From contig CM022671.1 of the NCBI GenBank assembly GCA_012295275.1, positions 1,450,832 through 1,514,831 of the forward strand: a stretch of 64,000 nt of DNA. Direction: 5' to 3'. This document shows positions 36,061 to 49,969 of this stretch, piece by piece (within the stretch, counting starts at the first letter, position 1; every line of letters begins with the position of its first letter). Made by a program: the position numbers and the translations under genes. The stretch is from Chrysomallon squamiferum. Its lineage: Eukaryota; Mollusca; Gastropoda; Neomphalida; Peltospiridae. The notes beneath the pieces are model-generated. The model was not told where the DNA came from and ran no database searches. It saw only the letters and a program-made list of their open reading frames with translations.

Positions 36061-36200
36061 TGAAATAATGTCCGCGTTCAGTCACGTGACGGCATCGAAT
36101 GGCACGTGCGACATATTTCTCATAAAGTGGCGTCTGATACATAAGTGGAAAATCTATTATTTGAAATTAACTGACTATAAATGAGCAAGTCCTGTTATTG
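36061..36200 (-). promoter_or_regulatory. Gelsolin gene promoter region with two CACGTG E-boxes
   Basis: GTCACGTGAC (36081-36090) and GGCACGTGCG (36101-36110) lie just upstream of the putative 5' UTR exon. The first is the perfect 10-bp palindrome bound by bHLH-Zip factors of the USF/MITF-TFE type. There is no obvious TATA box. Confidence 0.4.
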
Positions 36201-37682
36201 TTATTATTTATTTATTGTAACTATTCATACGTATGTTCTTTTCGTTTTCTTTTTCTGTTTGCAAATTTCAAATGTTATTATAGTAATATAAATTTTGTAT
36301 ACCTGTAAGGGCATGGGTGTATAACAGTTGTTTATCCTATTTTTGTTACAGCTAAAATTTGTTTTTTTAAAGCATCCATTTCAACTAATCGATATGGTTG
36401 AAATACAAAACTATATGTTTGCCGTGATATATATATAAAACCCAGTTTATTCAATCGATCAGTGTTGTATTTTATTATACTGGTAACAGTAAATACATAT
36501 GCGTGAGACAAATAGCGTGTGTGTTGACTGAAATACAGAGAATGAGAGAGAAGTAGAGATACTCTGATAACACTCTGGTTTTCAACCTTTTTCTTACCTC
36601 GGCCTATTATGGCAGATGACCCCCTTTAAAAATTTTGGTTCAGTAATATCTAGGGTTGCCATATTTTCATCAACCAAAGACAGTACAAAAGGAATCTGTA
36701 TTCACTATGACGGTTCCCAAACCTATCTACACATTTTTATTTGTTCTTGCTTCCAAGTCAAGTTGAAAAAAGCTATAACATACCCTCGTTCAAGAACGAT
36801 CTCGCGACCCACAGAAAAAAGGCTGGTTCAGTTAAAAACCTATGTGACAGCAGACAGATACACAGAGAGACAAAGAGAGAATGGACAGTCAGAAAAGCAC
36901 AAACGGAGAAAGAGACACACTAGCTGTTCAATCACTGAAGCAACATCAGTAATATTAATAGTACTGGTGGTGGTAGCAGTAAACAGAGTAAGAATTGCAG
37001 CAATAATGTTGGTAATAGTAATGGTGATAGCAGCAATAGTAATAGTAGTGTTAGTTGTTGTAGCGGGAATGAAAAGAAAACTAGCTGACGTAACAGTTTT
37101 ACATGATTATTGTAATAGTAATAATAGCAGCAGCAACAACAAATATAATAATGTTTTAAAGAAATAATAAAAACAAAAATTAAAAATTAAATTAAAGAAA
37201 AAATTTAAAAAAATTAAATTAGAGAAATATATATTTTTTTAAAATAGCTATTAGTAAAAATTGTCAAATCAGACTGAGGTACTACAATCGTAGGAATTTA
37301 ATACTTTGCCAAAATGGAAACAAAAAACCTTTTCAGACCGAGGCACTAGCTATTTCTATAATTACGAAGACGTGATTAAAATACAATCGCTACAAAGTCA
37401 CATATATATGTATATGTGTGTGTATATCACTGTGTTTTATCACTTAAAATAGTTAACAAAATATGTACAAAAGCAAAATTATGGTGTTTAATAAAGAGTA
37501 AACTGGAGAATTATCGCCGCGTCTTTCAAGAGATTTCAGTTTGTGATAGGAAACTTGAAAACCGGTAGTTTTATACAAGGATTGAATCTTTATTGCCTGC
37601 TTGCTTATTTATTTATTTATTTATTTATTTATTGTTTATTTATTTAGTTGTTTGGTTTGTTTGTTTGTTTATTTATATTTTC

Positions 37683-37717
<35 letters not shown>

Positions 37718-38046
37718 TGCTATTATTTATTTATTTATTTATTTATTTTTTTTAGATAAACGCATTATTAAATGTATTATTTGATTTTCATTTGATGTAT
37801 TTTGTTTTGAAGACAGAGATAAATGTTGTTCACACGGAGAAAAAAACATCATGTTCTGTTAAACTATAATGTGCAATTTTAGGTCGGATTTTCAGCTCGC
37901 GAAAAACTCTCAGAGGGCGTGTCTGATTTATTTAACCGTTTTATTATGATGATGATGATCATTATTATTATTATTATTATTAAAATTATTATTATTATTA
38001 TTATTATTATTATTGTTATTATTATTATTAAAATTGTTATTAACCG

Positions 38047-38082
<36 letters not shown>

Positions 38083-39700
38083 AATTGTTACTTTAATAAT
38101 ATTATTATAGTTATTATTAGTAAACTGTTGTTGTTGTTTGTTTATTTTTTTTTTTTTTTTTTTCTAAAATAAAACAAAGTTTAACTGATAAAGTTGAAGT
38201 TTCAAAAGAATTTGTAAAATTGTGTGTTAAGATGATGGCACATATTAAATTATAGTGTGTTTTTTTGTTGTTTTTTAAAATTATTTTTATATAAATTAAT
38301 CCAGAAATATTTGTTTTGTAGTATTATTCTGATTCTGATTATTATTATTATTATTGTCGTTGTCGTTGTTGTTGTTGTGTTGTTGTTGTTCTTAAATGTA
38401 CCATATATTCAACAAGACCAAATTTAAAATAATAGTAATAATAATAACTTGTATATAAATAAGTTAATAAATACAAATTTTAAAATCTTGTAAGAAATGA
38501 TCCAAATATTTTGTTCTGCAAACATTTCCTTTGAGCTTCATTTCTACTTATATCATTAAGTTATTTATTTATTTATTTATTTATTTGTTTATTTGTTTGT
38601 TTATTTGTTTGTTTATTTATTACTATTTTTAAAGTTGTGGTCTCAGATATTTTTATTGTCAGTGTTAAATGTGCAATATATATCAATATGATTACCATTT
38701 TTGGTATTACTGACATCATTAATACTGTTACTATTCTTTTTTATTTTATTTCCATTTTATTTTTTAATTGTTTCCAGTCTTCATCCTCTTCTTTTTAATA
38801 TTGTTATTTTTATTTGTATTACTGATTCTACTGTTGTTATTGTTATTGCATTGTATGGTAGCACTTTGCAGTCTAATTTTATCTTCGTAACTCTACAACA
38901 ACAACGACATCTATAATAACGAGAACAACATCAGCAGAACAATAAACACTACTACTACTACTACTACCATTACTACACTACTACTACCATTACTACACTA
39001 CTACTACCACTACTACTACTTATATACTGATACTACTACTACTACTACTACTACTAATAATAAAAAATTAAAAACATTTACACCGGACAAACTGAAACAC
39101 AACTAACACTCGCTCTTTTATTCTGTATAGCTCATCACAAAGGGCAGTTAATTCAGTTTACACCGGAACGTCAGTAACCCACCAACAGACGGCGCTTAAT
39201 CCCTGGCGGCAAGTGTCACGTCTGCGCGCGCACGCTTTTCGGCTATTTCCGTGGCGCACCGACTTCGCGAGAGGGAAGCAAAGCTTTAAAAATGTCCATA
39301 AGTGTAGTTTCACCTTATTAAATTTCAACTGACTGTCCCACTAAATTAAACTGCGAGCAATCGAGTCGAAACTGTATCTGCCGGTTTAAAGGCAAACCGA
39401 TAATTAGTGATACCTAAGTATAGCGAAATAACCCGTCTGCTTGCGAAGTAGCTCGAGACGTTCACGTGCCAGTGGAAGCAGCGCGTGCTCGCAAGACATT
39501 CATATAATTACGATTCTGTTTTAGAAACGAAAGGTGATTCGGCAAATGGTGGTGAAACGACCAGTATTTTACATTTCATTGGCGTGTTAATATTTATTTA
39601 AATTTTATTTTATTTTGAATTTTACAACCTTAATTTGGTTTGTGTTGTGTTTTCTTCTTTTTATTTTATTTTATTTCATTTCATTTTATTTTATTTCATT

Positions 39701-39735
<35 letters not shown>

Positions 39736-41551
39736 TCTTCGCACCAAACTGACCCTGAAAGAAAATAAAGGAACTAAAAGTTTTTTTTTTTTTTTAAAAC
39801 AAGCAAAAAAATGAAAAACCACAAACGAATTGATACATTTTATAGTGAAATAAATGGAAAAGTCTATTAATGTTCGTTTATGTCGTAGTCATACGTCGTT
39901 GCTTAGCATCACGTCATTTGATTATGGGTCATGGTTCGTGGGGTATCGTCAAACCAATAAGCAGCAAATAAAAACTAAGATTTCATTGGTGCAAAATATA
40001 CCAAAAAGAAAAAAAAAACCTATTTTCTATAGCACTACATTAATATATTAAAAGATTCACGTTATGGCCGAACTGAATAGTGCACAAAGTATAATAAAAT
40101 TATAAGGAAATGATACGATGTTTGTCGGTAAGGTTTGTTAGTGTTACAGAATGATTATATACTATAAATTATTGTCAGCATCCATTCTTTTTTTATTTTA
40201 TTATTATTATGTTTTTGATATGACCGTGAAAGAATGTTTTACAATTACTGAATATGTTTTAAGTAGTCCTTTGACGAATGTAACATGCTTTTATCTAGGA
40301 ATGCATCAACTCTTTTCATCCATTAGCAGCGAGCAACGTTTATACACTGGTTACTTCCCAGACTGATAACTGATACGTTTATGTTGTTGTTGTTGTTGTT
40401 GTTGTTATTATTTAGAGGTTAACTGGGAAATAAATTTTTAGCGAATTAATAAGATCTGTTGTTTTGCTTTTGTTTCTTAGATTTCATACAATACTTATGT
40501 TGTTCATTTTATTTTTTCATTATTAATTTTAAATTTTTTATATTTATTTTATTTTATTTTATTTTGAAGAAGCTCTCTGATACTTCAGCTCACTTGTTTT
40601 TTTGTTTTTTTTTATTAACATCAAGTGATATTTTTATTTACTCATTCAAACAATATAATATATAATATAAAATAATTTTTAAAAATTACATTTTTTTTTT
40701 TATTAAAAAGTAATGATGGAAAAGAAAGGTATTTTTAACTTATTGTTTAGCAGAATAAACACAAATTAAAACTTATTGAAGAGAAAGCGGAGAGGCCCAA
40801 AGAGGGTTTGCTTATTGTCTGTGTGCGTGACACGTAGATAACATAATTATGTATCAACACGCCCGGGCACGTGAGCAGAACACGCCATGAAACAAACAAC
40901 CAGTACATTTAAAACAACTTCTCTATAAACAACAAAAACATTCTCAACATAACGTGACCTCTTTTCAACCCAAACACGACCATTTTTCCAGCACAGAACA
41001 CGCCAACAATGACTGGCAGTGAACGACAGTCCCCGGAAAAGAGCCGAGGTTTACCGGGATGAAAGAAAATTGCACCCTCCACCCACCCGACTAACGTTCA
41101 TTAAGTTCGCGAGCGATCAGATGGTCGATCATGTTACTAGAAAACTGACACGACAACAAGGAAGCGAGACTTTCCCTCTTCAGTCCGCGAAGATCTTCAT
41201 CGCTAATGCGTGCGCGTCCCGTCTGCGAGAAATCACTGTCATTACTCCGCACTTTTCACGTCCGCTGATTTATGTCGCTCGGTCGCGTGCTTCTAATGCA
41301 CGTGAAGCGCGCGCTGATGAAAGGTAGGCGTAGCGAAAGTGGTGGTTCCAGTTCAGCTACAGATGTAGCAGCTTCTGTGTTTTGAGTGATCTAGTACCGT
41401 TCTAGTCTCCAACAACATCCCAGTGCAATGGAGATAGCCGTGTATTTAGTTGACTGGAATTTTGTTTAAAACAAATATAAAAATAATGAAAATTTCTTAG
41501 ACGTTTCTGGATCTTTTGTCTTTCTTTGTATATCAATTATCTGTTCAGCTT

Positions 41552-41640
<89 letters not shown>

Positions 41641-41826
41641 CCCCTACTTACCTATCATTCTTGCATTTCTCATCTCTCTGACTTGTATATTATGTGGGGT
41701 TTTTTAATAATTTTCAGCGAATTTTCAGTTTGCTTCAGTTTTAATTATCATATCAGTGCTAGAAACAAACAAACAATAACAAAAGAAAAAAAAAACACCT
41801 AACATCATCATCGTCATCATCATCAC

Positions 41827-41870
<44 letters not shown>

Positions 41871-42400
41871 GAGTCTTTGGGAAGGCGCATGTAAAATATA
41901 TTTTGCTGATGATCGATACAAATGTGTTTTGCTTGACGATATACATGAGACATGAAACCAAAGCTGAAAATACCTTTTGTACAAAGTTAAATAATGTTTT
42001 CCTTATTAATTTTTACAAGTCAGAAGTTCTTATCATTTTCACTATTAATGGATTGGCTGTCAGGATTGAACATGAGTGAGTTTAGTGAGTTAGCAAGTTA
42101 GTTTAGCTAAGATTAGTATATTATGTTCCGTTAAAATGAACCCTAATGGAAAACCTAAAAAAAAAAACACAATCAAGTTCATGTCGTTCCTTTGAAACGT
42201 TTACTGAAAGATCTTAAAAAAATAAATAAATAAAAAAATAAACCAAATCATTCTTTTATTCTGGCATGTCTGCTCTAAATTGAGAACAAACCTTTTAACT
42301 CAATTCACGTAAAAATAAAAAAAAAAAAAAAAAAAAATGGGGAGGGTAAACAAAAAAAATATGTATATATAAAATAAAAGAGAGAGACATGAATCGTATC
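36201..42400. other. Intergenic; microsatellites plus two CpG-richer patches
   Basis: TTTA/TTA runs (37600-37760, 37950-38080, 38575-38625), a CTA run (38946-39062), poly-T (39703-39734) and a (CT)n (41561-41637) dominate. Patches at about 39170-39500 and 40990-41330 are unique and rich in CG dinucleotides (GCGCGCGCACGC at 39224, for example). They could be promoters. I see no convincing protein in the frames they contain, including a 102-codon plus-strand frame at 41019. Confidence 0.45.
41561..41644. repeat. (CT)n microsatellite
   Basis: About 38 CT units ending in CCCCCC. Confidence 0.95.
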
Positions 42401-42419
42401 TCTTCCTATCAAAACTTTG

Positions 42420-43140
42420 AACTGTCTTTTTTCGTGATGTCAGAGGATTGTGTGCCAGCGACCCAGCGATCTGGGCCGAGCTTCGGTTGCCGTTTGATAG
42501 GCAATAACGTTTTTAATTCCATGCAGCCATGCCAGTAAGTTCTATTTCCAGGCCAAGAATAACGTCATACGGCGAAAGAAGCGTGCTTCCAAATGGAAGT
42601 ACTAATAGAATAATGGTTTCGAACGCGTGACGCCTCAGTTGAGACGAGCCCACTGCTAAAGACTGGATAATTACTTAAATGGACAATGTTTTATTAGAAT
42701 ATTCGACAATATTGCCGAAAAGGTCGACAAGACCATGCCCGTCTGCTTCGACAAAGCGATGAAATGTGTACGGCTTTCGAAGCAAGTGCCATGAACAGAC
42801 GTGTAATGAGAGTTTAAGTGCTGGTACATTCTTCGCGGCGATCCCTCCTTGTTTTCGACCTTGCCGTCTAACCGTTACTAATTGTTATTCCATTATCTAA
42901 TTTGCGGAGAGAAAAAAGACAAATTGGTGCGTTATTGTGCAAAACGTTTTGTTCGTCTGCTTGAAACAAGAAATGTCGTCACGTGACTTGTAAAAAAGTG
43001 ACCTGGCGCAGGGATCCGAAGCGGAAGACGGAAATGTGGGTCACGCCGGTGACTGGTGCATCAGGGTAGTGTTTGAAGTGAAGGGGGAATGAGGGTGACT
43101 GAGTGGATAGGGGCGAGGGGATGTGAAATACAACGATTTC
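42420..43140. other. High-complexity island 1, no gene recognised
   Basis: About 700 bp without simple repeats and with many CG dinucleotides, between AT-rich microsatellites. It includes GCAATAACGTTTTTAATTCC-like homeodomain-type cores. No frame resembles a protein. It may be regulatory. Confidence 0.3.
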
Positions 43141-43852
43141 GCTGATGGTAACGAGATAACATTTTCTATCGAAGGAGAATTTTGTTGTTCTTATTTTCTT
43201 TTTGAAGGTGGTACATTATCATAACTAAAATTTAATTTTATTAATTGGTATTAATTAAAAATGTAACCCAAAAAAAAAAAAAAAAAAAAAAAAAAGAAAA
43301 GAAAAAAAAATAAAAAAAGAAGCCTTTAAATAAATAAATAATGGACGAAGTTCGTAGATGTCTTTACAACGACTCTCTAAAACAGCTCTGTGTATGATTT
43401 AAACAACTGCTGTGCACTGTTACAGTTTATCACACTTTAAACGTTATTTTCTTTCAAAGCAACAGTTTCCGCGCAGACCATATTTTGGGGAATTTTATTA
43501 CTGCGATGTTATTTTCTTTATAATTTACTCGTATTTAGTTAACGCGCACACAACCCATGACAACTGCGGTACACCCAATCGTGACGTCATACTGAAACAA
43601 AAAACACTGGTCCAGAGCAGTCGTCGCTTCTTGCAGCGTAGTGTGATATCAAATATCAATCTACGAAATTGAACTGCGAATCATATTTGGCGATTTATTC
43701 CATGCGGGGGGCGCATAGGAATGATAACCGAAACAACAGTTCTCAGAGTTGCTTCCCCTGGGGTCGCTGGTTGCTGATTGCGCAGCGAATTGTAACTGAT
43801 ATAAAAAGCTTTAATGAATCGCCGATGGTTAAATTAAAAGTCTGATTCATAA

Positions 43853-43854
43853 TG

Positions 43855-43915
<61 letters not shown>

Positions 43916-43995
43916 GCAACTTAGGGATTGTTCATGGCTAAAGTTTGGAATGCGTTTGCACCAAAATGTTGTTGTTATTATTATTAATAATATTA

Positions 43996-44060
<65 letters not shown>
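43853..44060. repeat. Inverted pair of (TAA)n and (TTA)n runs
   Basis: About 20 TAA units (43853-43914) face about 20 TTA units (43999-44060) across an 84-bp unique loop. The arms are complementary, so a long stem is possible in single-stranded DNA or RNA. Confidence 0.9.
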
Positions 44061-44061
<1 letters not shown>

Positions 44062-44389
44062 CTCTTAAAGTCTAACGACAAGACTTCCCAATGGTTATCC
44101 ACCTAATAACAACATCATCATTACTTCAGTTATGATGATCATCATCACCATTACAACTTGAGAACCTTCCCCTTAATCATTTCTGCTAACAACAGGATCA
44201 TTATCATTACATACCATATATTAATCATCATCGTCATCATTAGCACCTACAATCATCTTTCAGCTAAACCATAACCATCATCATCATCATCAACACCATA
44301 ACCATCATCGACATCACTGCCACAGAAACCTTTTACAACATCAACCGTTTCCAACAGAACAGAAAGAGATAAGATTTTTTAAAAAGTTA

Positions 44390-44960
44390 GGAAAACGATT
44401 CCTCGACGTCAACGCGATAAGCCAGCGCGATCGTGTTTCCTCTCAGATCTGCGAGATCTGAAAAACGATCGCTTCCTGCAGTGACGTTTCGGAACCTCAC
44501 GTTTCGAGTTATCGAGAGCCGCGAGGCCAAGCAGAACGTATTAAAACTCGAACTCAGCGGTACCCGCAACGTCCGGCATCGCCATTTTCATCGGGAACGC
44601 TAGCGTAATCGCCGTTCGAGAAATCGTAAACCGTAAGCATCATTACGAACATCAGCGAACAAGAACTGATCCCCGCGACAAACGATCGCTCGATTATCTG
44701 GCGCGAAATCGGCACTTTAGGCCCTGCGGCCATTTTCCAAATTAATTTACAAAGCATTTATCGAGCAGGGGATCTCGCCGGCTACGCGAGTCAATTACAG
44801 CGACAGCACTGTTCTGTCTTTACGACTCGAGCTGACAGCGATAACTCGAAATTAGACGTCCGGAGAACAGTATCAGAGAGATCGCCCGTTGTAAGGGGAA
44901 ATAATCGATTGTGTCTCGTCTTTGGGAATCATGTTAAATAGAGAGGCGTGCGGGTAGAGT
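44390..44960. other. High-complexity island 2, no gene recognised
   Basis: GC-richer unique sequence with CGATCG, GCCATTTTC and many CG pairs. Overlapping minus-strand frames of 60-67 codons look incidental because they share no family features and lie in different frames. Confidence 0.3.
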
Positions 44961-45147
44961 GCTTTCCGGTGAGGGTTAGAGTTAAACTGTTAAAGAAAGT
45001 AAATTATATTCCTTATCTGTTTATCTGTTTGTGTGTGTCTGTCTATGTACCGACATAATATTACAGTTATATGTGACATACATACACATATAACAAACGG
45101 GTATTATATATCTAACTATCTATCTATATGTAATAAAATGTATCTAG

Positions 45148-45167
45148 ATGATGATGATCATCATCAT
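45148..45167. repeat. 20-bp perfect palindrome of GAT/ATC units
   Basis: ATGATGATGATCATCATCAT reads the same on both strands. Confidence 0.9.
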
Positions 45168-45303
45168 AATGACAAGACACTAACTCCATATGACTGTCTA
45201 TAATAATTTACATGTATTTGTGTTCGTGTGCATATGAAAGAAAACAGCAGAACAACACCGACAACACCATCAACACCACCAACAACGACAAACACAACAA
45301 CAG

Positions 45304-45334
<31 letters not shown>

Positions 45335-45630
45335 AATAATAATAATAAAGAGGAAGAAGATGATTTATAACGTGTAGGAGGAAGAACAAATAATGTCGAC
45401 AGTTCTCTCTCGTAAATACGTTTTTTTTTTTTTTTATTGAACATGGTTGTTTCTCGTTCAAACCCGAATAGGTAACATGGTTACCCCTACCAGTGTTTTC
45501 AGGCTGTATGGTTATAGATGGATGAATGAATAGTGATGATAACATCATTGTATTAACAACGAGAATAATCATAATGACAATAATGATCAACATGAAAGGA
45601 AAATAAAATAAAACAGAACATATTATATAT

Positions 45631-45663
<33 letters not shown>

Positions 45664-46020
45664 ATTCATAAAAAAGTCGAAGGGTTTAATTCCGTTATAT
45701 AAATCAGATACAATCAGATATAAAGAAATATAGCCATCGTATTAAACGATTGAAATAATAATTATAACGTTATTAAAAATATATGCGGTCTATTACCTTA
45801 TCAGATAAATGATTTATATAACAAAATGTCCTTCGGTTCTATTTTCGGCTGCTGTTATATATATAATACATATAACTTAGTGTGTTTTGTGTGTAGGGTT
45901 TCAAGTAGGCTTGTTAGGGATGTGATGGTGTTAAATGTCTGGGTTTGGTAATTTGCCTACAAGTGTTTAATAATAATAATAAAAATATATATTCGCAAAA
46001 GGAACGAATAAATAAGTATA

Positions 46021-46452
<432 letters not shown>

Positions 46453-46958
46453 TCAAACAATTATTATAATTTTAAAATTTAAAAATTACAAGCCGGTGAA
46501 TTATTTAAAGAGAGATAAAGGAAAAAGATAATCTGAGAAATGAAAGAAGGATTAACTAAATCCGTGTACCGTCACACACACCTGAGGCGCTTTAGACCTA
46601 ATCCAGTGACGTGAATAAATAAAACTGAATAATCCTCACTTGAAGTGATTAAAATAATAACACCGGAGTCTATTAAAAATGTATGCAGTTTTATTACCAC
46701 TTCAAAAGCGTTATCCTGTTTTAATCTGGTTTTCTTTCAGTTTCGAGTTTTATTCTTTCGGGTATTCAAGTGTGAATGCAGGATGTAAGCAAGTTTCTGG
46801 CAGGTCAGTGATACAACTGATCAAGTGGTATTGTGAAACGTGTATTTATTATTATATACTACAGTGAAGTGAAGAAATAAATAAATAAACGAATGAAGAA
46901 ATATCGAACGGAATAAATGAATGAATGAATGAAAACCTAAAACAAATAAAGCATTAGC

Positions 46959-46959
<1 letters not shown>

Positions 46960-46999
<40 letters not shown>

Positions 47000-47122
47000 T
47001 ATAATAATAATATTGATAAGGATGATAATAATAATAGTCATAATGATGATGATGATAATAATAATAATTATATAAATAAATAATCCATTAATAATAATAA
47101 GAAGAAGAAGAAGAAGAAGAAA
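46960..47122. repeat. (TAA)n, (GAT)n and (GAA)n mosaic
   Basis: A series of trinucleotide runs interrupted by ATTATAAT. It produces Ile- or Leu-rich frames that are not genes. Confidence 0.9.
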
Positions 47123-47439
47123 ACCCACTAATGTTAAGGAATTGTTTGCCTAAACACGGTAAAGGAAACACATTAAAATCAATATCTAGTAAAAAATCAC
47201 AAAAATACATTTTTTTAATATCTGTGTTCACGCCTGAAGAAAACCAATTAATAAAAATTGAAAAAAATTATATTAAATTAAAAGAATTAAAAGATGAAGA
47301 AATAAAATAATATCGAAATTACAAAGCGTTAAAAATTAATTACTGTAATAAGTAATAATTAAGCCTATGTTTCACGCAGTATTACGGGTATAAAACTCCA
47401 ACAACAAAAAATGTAATCAGAATAGAATCGGGTACATCT

Positions 47440-48780
47440 GTCCATACAGCTTCTAGATGTAAAGAGAAACCCGTGCATGCGTGCGAGGTGAGAACATATT
47501 GTGCACGTGTCGAAAATAAGCTAACTGCTTTTAGTGCAAGCGGCATTTAGTCGAAAAATGCTCCTCTGCAAACAGCATCTCGCTGTTTAATTATATCGTG
47601 TGTTAACTTTTAAACTCGACAAAGGCAGCTTTTGCTTTGTGAAGAAGAATGTACAACCAACACCATTTCAACAGGACAGCGTCAAATATAAAGCGCCACC
47701 TTTTGTGCGAATGTGCCTGCTTTGTCATAAGGGAAGTAACTCTAAGATGTTAATGGTAAAGTCGGGTTGAAATCGCTGCTTAAGACCACAAATCATTCCA
47801 GTGATGCATGCGAACGCCTGCGCCAGTGAAGCGAAGCGTGAAAAGATAAATAGTTGTTGGTTTTTGGTCGCTTATGTACATGAGAAACGATAACTAAAGA
47901 GGACTGGAGTTTTCGTCGCTTGTGCGAAGATCTAATAACCCTTTTAAATCACCGTGACTCATGTTTCCCGCTAATGAACACCAAAATCTTCTCCTCGGTC
48001 CATACAGGTGTGTCTTTTTTTTCTTTCTTTCTTTTTTTTTTAAAGAAAAGAATAATATAAAAAAGCCGAAGTCAGTCATGAGAAAGGATCCTCCCTAGCC
48101 ATCATACGACCGCTCGCCCCTCGGGCTCTACGCCGTATTCCGTGATGGTAATTATCGGTGGAAAAATGCGCCATTTTTTGGTCACGGTTGGAAAAAGAAC
48201 ATTCGCCGCTCGATAGCTAGCATCATGAAAAATTTGTTTAGTTAATCTGCCTCCAAGACGATTAGCCCTGACAGGGAACCTCGGCAGACGACAATGCCGC
48301 TTCGCAGGGGGTCTGTTGCTCCAATTGCAGCAATAAAATCATCCCGAAGATTAAGAATAGAAAAATCTGAGTCTTTTCGCAGGAGATTGCTTCCGTTCAC
48401 TCGGAATTTTAAAGACCATCGCCCGCAACTCTTTTCTTGCCGTTAAGAGTTACTCTTTAATTTCGCTCCGGCGTCCCGTAGCGCTATTTGGCTTTGGGAA
48501 AAAGCAGTTATTATTGGCGTTGCCTCTGGCCACAAGCGCGGGATATTTAAAGTGAAAGGGACACAAAGCCGAGTTTTTACGTCAGTGAGCCCGCTAAGTC
48601 GACCCTGCGCGAGATCCGCGCCGTTTCGATGATGTTCTATCGGACGCCATCTCAATTGATGCGATTAAGCATGTCTTGTTGAATCACACACATCAAAATG
48701 TCGACTCGATGCGCCGAGGATGATAGCGTTCTCCAAGTCCGACTCTTTAAATTCGGTGAGGAAGAAAAAAAAAAAGTTCG
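47440..48780. other. High-complexity island 3 (largest), no gene recognised
   Basis: About 1.3 kb is nearly free of simple repeats and richer in GC and CG than its flanks. Motif-like content includes GCCATTTTT (48170), CAATAAAATCATCC (48332) and a CTCF-half-like AAGCGCCACCTTTTG (47691). No frame on either strand resembles a protein family; the 70-codon minus frame near 48443 is unconvincing. It could be conserved non-coding regulatory DNA. Confidence 0.35.
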
Positions 48781-49086
48781 AGGACTACGTAAAGGCTAAG
48801 GTTTTTGTGAACTGCGTTATGGGAACTGAGTAATATAATTACTAAATCTTGCTTGTGATAATTAAACAGGTTTTCTTTATTTCATAGAAACAGGCACACG
48901 TCCAAGGTTACTTAATTGTATTACGTTAACTAAATAAAGACAATGAAAATTAAAAACGAAAGAGCAAGTAAATGTTAACGGATTTATTACAACTGCATAT
49001 AAATTGAAAAATAATTATAATAAAAACATCATTTATTACAAGAATAAGAAACAAAAAAGAACAACAATAAAAATAACACAATAACA

Positions 49087-49138
49087 AGAATAATAATAAT
49101 AATAATAATAACAATAATAATAATAATTATAATAATAA

Positions 49139-49169
<31 letters not shown>

Positions 49170-49230
49170 AAGAAGAAGAAGAAGAAGAAGAAGAAGGACT
49201 ATAACAATAATATATGAATAAATAAATAAT
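49087..49230. repeat. (TAA)n-(GAA)n microsatellite
   Basis: TAA units are followed by about 19 GAA units (49140-49196). GAA runs of this type can form triplex structures. Confidence 0.9.
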
Positions 49231-49529
49231 AGTAATAATAATAATAAAATGGCGATGACGTTGGTGAGGTTAATGAAGAACTAAAACAAAGAAGATAACT
49301 TGACGTATAATCTTGGTGACTTGTTTCTCTTAGTCTATTAATTTTGCAAACAGAGAAAACAGATAACTAGTGTATTACATTTTCTCTCGATTTTATGGAC
49401 CTCGGCTTTCCGAATATCGGGAAACCTGGACAAAATATCGAAAATTAAAAAAAATTTAGAACTGCATTCATAACTGGTTCATATTTTTATTAATTATTAT
49501 TATCATTACTATATTGTTGTATTTGTTGC

Positions 49530-49530
<1 letters not shown>

Positions 49531-49584
<54 letters not shown>

Positions 49585-49630
49585 TTGAAGATGATGATGA
49601 TGATGATGATAATAATAATAATAATAATAT
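49531..49630. repeat. (TAA)n-(GAT)n microsatellite
   Basis: About 18 TAA units, then GATGATGAT, then TAA again. Confidence 0.9.
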
Positions 49631-49969
49631 TTATAATTAATAATGTATTTATTATTATTATTACTGTTGCAGTTTTTGTTGTTAAACGAGATTTAAATGA
49701 AATGAATATTTAACTCTACGTGACACATTTCAGGTATTTTATTCGTTTCTAATAAATATTAGTTTTCTCTTTGTGTAATTGCGTTAAAACTGAGAAAGAA
49801 ATGTGAATCACTTTGAATCAGGGTTTTTTTTTTTTTTTTTTTTTTTTTTTATCTTTGCTCTGATTTAATGAATAAAGTGATTTAATTTAATTATGCAGAA
49901 GTGCGCATGTAATATGTTTCATTTTATTTTTTAATTTACGGCGACGAAAAGTAAATTAAACACAGTATT

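Noticed and set aside
36616-37167. 183-aa plus-strand frame with Val/Ile-rich stretch
   Set aside because: The hydrophobic segment is a (AGTAAT/AGTGGT) trinucleotide repeat. No acceptor, donor or homology.
41019-41327. 102-aa Arg-rich plus-strand frame
   Set aside because: A CG-rich patch gives Arg/Ala-rich chance frames. No family similarity or supporting exon.
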